Shown here: positions 5,916 through 6,536 of the stretch, piece by piece
Numbering within the stretch: the first letter of the stretch is position 1
Layout: each line of letters opens with the position of its first letter
Assembly (NCBI GenBank): GCA_050954505.1
Contig: JBPBPY010000144.1
Coordinates: 1 to 6,536 of the forward strand
Origin: JAQGMO01 sp050954505
Lineage (GTDB): Bacteria; Pseudomonadota; Gammaproteobacteria; Burkholderiales; Burkholderiaceae_D
Direction of reading: 5' to 3'
DNA: 6,536 nt
The notes under the pieces: model-generated
Told to the model about the DNA's origin: nothing
Database searches by the model: none
Seen by the model: only the letters and a program-made list of their open reading frames with translations
Translations under genes and position numbers: made by a program

Positions 5916-6536
5916 CTATGAGCGCAACTGTGACGGCTCCGTCAACTGGCGTTCCACAGTAAACATGCGCTCGACCGATTCATCTTGCTCTTCGCTTTTC
6001 TCATTTGCCGACGCATCGTCGGAAGCCTGATCATCGCCCAGGATCGGCAACGGGTCCAGGCGCATCCAGGCCGGCACACTTGAAAGCAGGCTGGCAACCA
6101 ATGCTGCCTTGCGCGCAACCATCCAGACAGCGCCCAGGGAAGAAACAGCGATGGCCGCTTCAATGCGATGAGCGGTTGCGCGCAATGTGCCGTAATCCTG
6201 GCGGCTTTCTTCTTCCAAAGATTTGATGGCGGGCCTTACTTGCTGCTCCGAGCTATTGGAGGAAGCGGGCCTTGACTGGCCCGGATAATACAAACGCTCC
6301 ATCGGCTCTTGCACCACGGGGGCAATCTTGAAAAGGCTTTTCGATTCTGCAGCAGTGCCCTTGGCCGGCATGTTGGCAACCACCGGCATGACCACATAGT
6401 CGACCTTTCCGCCGGTGGAGAGCTCGATGCCCGCACTGCCAGTGTGCATTTCGGGGTCAAGTGCAAGCAACCGGGTTCCCATGTTGACAGCAATTTCAAT
6501 GCGCATGTCGCCCCTGGCGGGAGCAGTCGTCGCAGA
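5916..6536 (-). CDS. C-terminal part of a probably large surface protein, cut by the window edge
   Basis: The frame reads leftward and stays open to the right edge: ten codons lie before the first ATG (6506) with no stop and no ribosome site. The real start is therefore probably outside the window, and 206 residues are visible. Counting from that ATG, the C-terminal part has a helix and hydrophobic segment at about 108-149 (AATAHRIEAA-like start, then SLGAVWMVARKAALVASLL and PAWMRLDPLPIL at 145-156). A very acidic tail (about 158-180) follows. From memory, a Trp/Arg-containing helix followed by PAW..DPLP and an acidic tail ends many giant cadherin-like or VCBS-repeat proteins of proteobacteria; this needs a search. 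The visible N-terminal portion (about 1-60) may be the last repeat-region fragment. Secretion signals, if any, would be outside the window. Confidence 0.65.
   Translation of the reverse strand, partial: SATTAPARGDMRIEIAVNMGTRLLALDPEMHTGSAGIELSTGGKVDYVVMPVVANMPAKGTAAESKSLFKIAPVVQEPMERLYYPGQSRPASSNSSEQQVRPAIKSLEEESRQDYGTLRATAHRIEAAIAVSSLGAVWMVARKAALVASLLSSVPAWMRLDPLPILGDDQASDDASANEKSEEQDESVERMFTVERQLTEPSQLRS

Overview
The window looks like a chromosomal stretch from a Gram-negative proteobacterium. The gene style suggests Burkholderiales, possibly the Oxalobacteraceae, but that is inference: no rRNA or other taxonomic marker is present. The clues are a Gly-rich lipoprotein with an Ig-like domain, a GAF-GGDEF enzyme, a polar amino acid ABC operon of betaproteobacterial character, and the C-terminus of what looks like a large surface protein.

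Layout from left to right. Positions 19-41 hold a probable intrinsic terminator that closes a leftward lipoprotein gene (55-1332) with a poly-Gly spacer, one Ig-like domain and an unrecognised C-terminal domain. Positions 1333-1905 are a non-coding gap between divergent genes; it holds the lipoprotein RBS, a plausible promoter and two dyad structures. Positions 1924-3060 encode a soluble diguanylate cyclase with an N-terminal GAF-like sensor and every catalytic and inhibitory-site residue intact. Positions 3061-3728 are a second long gap. It contains the most informative regulatory signal of the window, a near-consensus sigma-54 promoter (3508-3524), followed by a leader of about 190 nt that may encode a 33-residue peptide overlapping the next gene.

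Positions 3729-5765 form a tightly packed operon of permease, permease and ATPase, with starts overlapping the preceding stops. Together these make the membrane and motor parts of a PAAT-family (polar amino acid) ABC importer. No periplasmic binding protein gene lies in the window. A short convergent gap (5766-5915) carries one hairpin. A leftward open frame then runs off the right edge (5916-6536) and appears to be the last part of a much longer gene.

Taken together, the sigma-54 promoter suggests that the amino acid importer responds to nitrogen status or to another enhancer-binding-protein signal. The neighbouring diguanylate cyclase and lipoprotein show no clear functional link to the importer. 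I found no mobile element, CRISPR array, tRNA or rRNA.
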